Assembly: GCA_900553905.1 (NCBI GenBank)
Contig: USFL01000062.1
Span: 1-7,825, forward strand
Direction of reading: 5' to 3'
DNA from: an uncultured Eubacteriales bacterium
GTDB lineage: Bacteria > Bacillota > Clostridia > Christensenellales > Aristaeellaceae
DNA length: 7,825 nt
The position numbers and the translations under genes were made by a program. The notes beneath the pieces are model-generated. The model searched no databases. It saw nothing but the letters and a program-made list of their open reading frames with translations, and was not told the origin of the DNA. Below are positions 6,483 through 7,825 of the stretch, piece by piece. Position 1 is the stretch's first letter. Every line of letters starts with the position of its first letter.

Positions 6483-6486
6483 TTTT
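6472..6486 (+). terminator. Intrinsic terminator formed by the 3' arm of the SRP RNA
   Basis: The GC-rich 3' arm TGCGCCCGG (6472-6480) pairs with the 5' end of the SRP RNA and is followed at once by six Ts (6481-6486). The hairpin is therefore the RNA's own closing stem, not a separate short stem-loop, so termination may be incomplete and some transcripts could read into glyA. Confidence 0.6.
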
Positions 6487-6516
6487 ACTTTCATGTTTGA
6501 TTAAGGGGGAGCAGAG

Positions 6517-7767
6517 ATGGACTACAGGCATGTGATGGAGACCGACCCCGAACTTTTCAAGGCCATCGCGGACGAGGTGGAGCGTCAGCGCGAGCACATC
6601 GAGCTGATCGCATCGGAAAACTTTGTTTCGCCCGCCGTGATGGAGGCCATGGGCTCACCCCTGACCAACAAATACGCGGAGGGCTATCCCGCCAAGCGCT
6701 ATTACGGCGGCTGCCAGTATGTGGACGTGGCGGAGAACCTGGCCCGTGACCGCGCCAAGCTGCTCTTTGGAGCCGAGCACGCCAACGTGCAGCCCCACAG
6801 CGGCGCGCAGGCCAATACCGCCGTCTATTTTGCCATGCTCAACCCCGGCGATACGGTGCTGGGCATGAATCTGTCCCACGGCGGCCACCTGACCCATGGC
6901 AGCCCCGTCAACATCAGCGGCAAGTATTTTCATTTCATCCCCTATGGCGTGGACGAGGCCACCGGTCGCATCGACTATGACGCGGTGCGCGCCCTGGCGC
7001 TGGAGAACAAGCCCCGTATGATCGTGGCGGGCGCCTCGGCCTATCCCCGTGCCATCGACTTTGCCCGCCTGCGCGAAATCGCCGACGAGGCAGGCGCGCT
7101 GCTCATGGTGGACATGGCGCATATCGCGGGCCTGGTGGCCGCGGGCATGCATCAGAGCCCTGTGCCCTACGCTGATTTCGTCACCACCACCACGCACAAG
7201 ACCCTGCGTGGACCGCGCGGCGGCCTCATCCTGTGCCGTGAGCAGTATGCCAAGGCCATCGACAAGGCCATTTTCCCCGGCACGCAGGGCGGCCCGCTCA
7301 TGCACGTGATCGCCGCCAAGGCCGTGTGCTTCCTGGAGGCGCTCAAGCCGGAGTTCAAGGCCTACCAGCGCCAGATCATCGCCAACGCCAAGGCGCTGGA
7401 AAACGCCTTCCGCCAGAACGGCATCCGCATGGTATCGGACGGCACGGACAACCACCTGATCCTGATGGATCTAACCGGCACCGGCCGCACCGGCAAGGAG
7501 ATGGAGACGCTGCTGGGCGAGTGCAACATCACCGTCAACAAGAACACCATCCCCGGCGAACAGCTCAGCCCCATGGTGACCAGCGGCGTGCGTGTGGGTA
7601 CCCCCGCCGTGACCACCCGCGGCATGGTGGAAGGCGACATGGAGCAGGTGGCGGGCTTCATCCGCCGCGTGCTGGAGGGCGGCGAGGACGCCTGCCCCGG
7701 TGTGAAGGCCGACGTGGTGGAAATGATGAAGCGCTTTCCGCTGTATGAAGGCTTCCCGAATGAATAA
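6517..7767 (+). CDS. glyA: Serine hydroxymethyltransferase
   Basis: This 416-residue PLP enzyme of the cytoplasm converts serine and tetrahydrofolate to glycine and 5,10-methylene-tetrahydrofolate, the main one-carbon source for purine, thymidylate and methionine synthesis. The match to bacterial GlyA is clear along the whole length. It shows [13 protein letters not shown] near the N-terminus, [13 protein letters not shown] (53-65) with catalytic Glu55, and [24 protein letters not shown] follows, with Asp199 (contacts the PLP ring nitrogen) and His202. The cofactor lysine is Lys228 in [14 protein letters not shown]. Toward the C-terminus are [11 protein letters not shown] and [16 protein letters not shown]. 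Length is typical and no key residue is missing. ATG 6517 is preceded by an AGGGGGA stretch (6504-6510), 6 nt away. The space back to the ffs T-run is only about 30 bp, too short for an obvious separate promoter. It is likely fed by read-through from ffs or from the MATE side. The next gene overlaps its 3' end by 8 bp. Confidence 0.98.
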   Translation: MDYRHVMETDPELFKAIADEVERQREHIELIASENFVSPAVMEAMGSPLTNKYAEGYPAKRYYGGCQYVDVAENLARDRAKLLFGAEHANVQPHSGAQANTAVYFAMLNPGDTVLGMNLSHGGHLTHGSPVNISGKYFHFIPYGVDEATGRIDYDAVRALALENKPRMIVAGASAYPRAIDFARLREIADEAGALLMVDMAHIAGLVAAGMHQSPVPYADFVTTTTHKTLRGPRGGLILCREQYAKAIDKAIFPGTQGGPLMHVIAAKAVCFLEALKPEFKAYQRQIIANAKALENAFRQNGIRMVSDGTDNHLILMDLTGTGRTGKEMETLLGECNITVNKNTIPGEQLSPMVTSGVRVGTPAVTTRGMVEGDMEQVAGFIRRVLEGGEDACPGVKADVVEMMKRFPLYEGFPNE

Positions 7768-7825
7768 CAGCCTGCCCGCCTATGCCAAGGGCGTGCTGGG
7801 TGAGGCGGCCGTGTGCGACCGCCTT
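7760..7825 (+). CDS. Start of a gene cut by the window edge, possibly UPF0102/YraN family
   Basis: ATG 7760 overlaps the last 8 bp of glyA and has GAAGG (7747-7751) 8 nt upstream. It opens a frame that stays open for 22 codons to the window end. The visible residues, [22 protein letters not shown], contain a K-G-x-x-GE-x-A pattern that resembles the beginning of UPF0102 (YraN) proteins, a small family with a restriction-endonuclease-like fold and no firmly established role. With only 22 residues this is a suggestion. The coding start itself is better supported than the family, because of its ribosome site, the tight overlap and codon use like its neighbours. Confidence 0.55.
   Translation, partial: MNNSLPAYAKGVLGEAAVCDRL

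Noticed and set aside
6337..6597. 86-codon minus-strand frame over the SRP RNA
   Set aside because: The region is explained by the SRP RNA core motif, its promoter and its terminator. The frame has no supporting ribosome site or family match.
6655..7455. 266-codon minus-strand frame opposite glyA
   Set aside because: It is antisense to a full-length, strongly conserved glyA and has no domain.
1..7825. Search for a mobile element, defence system, CRISPR array, riboswitch or tRNA
   Set aside because: No transposase or integrase, no spaced repeats, no tRNA-like folds and no long leader were seen. All gaps between genes are under about 220 bp, and the longest (6301-6516) is filled by ffs.

Overview
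This window looks like an ordinary chromosomal stretch of a GC-rich Gram-positive-type bacterium, most likely a member of the Bacillota (Clostridia-like, possibly gut-associated). The basis is strong AGGAGG-type ribosome binding sites before nearly every gene, short intergenic gaps, a small SRP RNA without room for an Alu domain, and family variants (PMM/PGM, NUDIX, MATE) that resemble clostridial ones. Taxonomy is inferred from style only. I see no insertion sequence, phage gene, CRISPR array, tRNA or rRNA.

Layout. Bases 1-674 hold the 3' part of a DUF2461 gene (+), followed 28 bp later by a phosphomannomutase/phosphoglucomutase (703-2208, +). Convergent to it, and overlapping its 3' end by 17 bp, is a secreted family-18 glycoside hydrolase (2192-3355, -). 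A 121-bp divergent intergenic region (3356-3476) carries a good promoter for the hydrolase and separates it from a NUDIX hydrolase (3477-3947, +). The NUDIX gene is translationally coupled (ATGA) to a LysR-type regulator (3944-4855, +). After 104 bp containing a candidate promoter with an 11-bp palindrome comes a MATE-family transporter with a probable TTG start (4960-6300, +). Then follow the SRP RNA gene ffs, with promoter and terminator (about 6354-6486), and glyA (6517-7767, +). The glyA 3' end overlaps the start of a further gene that runs off the window and may be UPF0102/YraN.

How the genes fit together. ffs (protein targeting) and glyA (serine/glycine and one-carbon metabolism) are housekeeping. 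The mutase supplies sugar phosphates for polysaccharide or glycolipid synthesis. The GH18 enzyme probably acts outside the cell on N-acetylglucosamine-containing polymers. The NUDIX-LysR pair, possibly with the MATE exporter, could be a small regulated unit for detoxification or efflux, but that link is inference from position only. I found no convincing novel system. The points most worth a second look are the Asp-to-Leu change in the GH18 signature, the coupled NUDIX-LysR pair followed by a palindrome-bearing promoter for the transporter, and the tight ffs-glyA arrangement.
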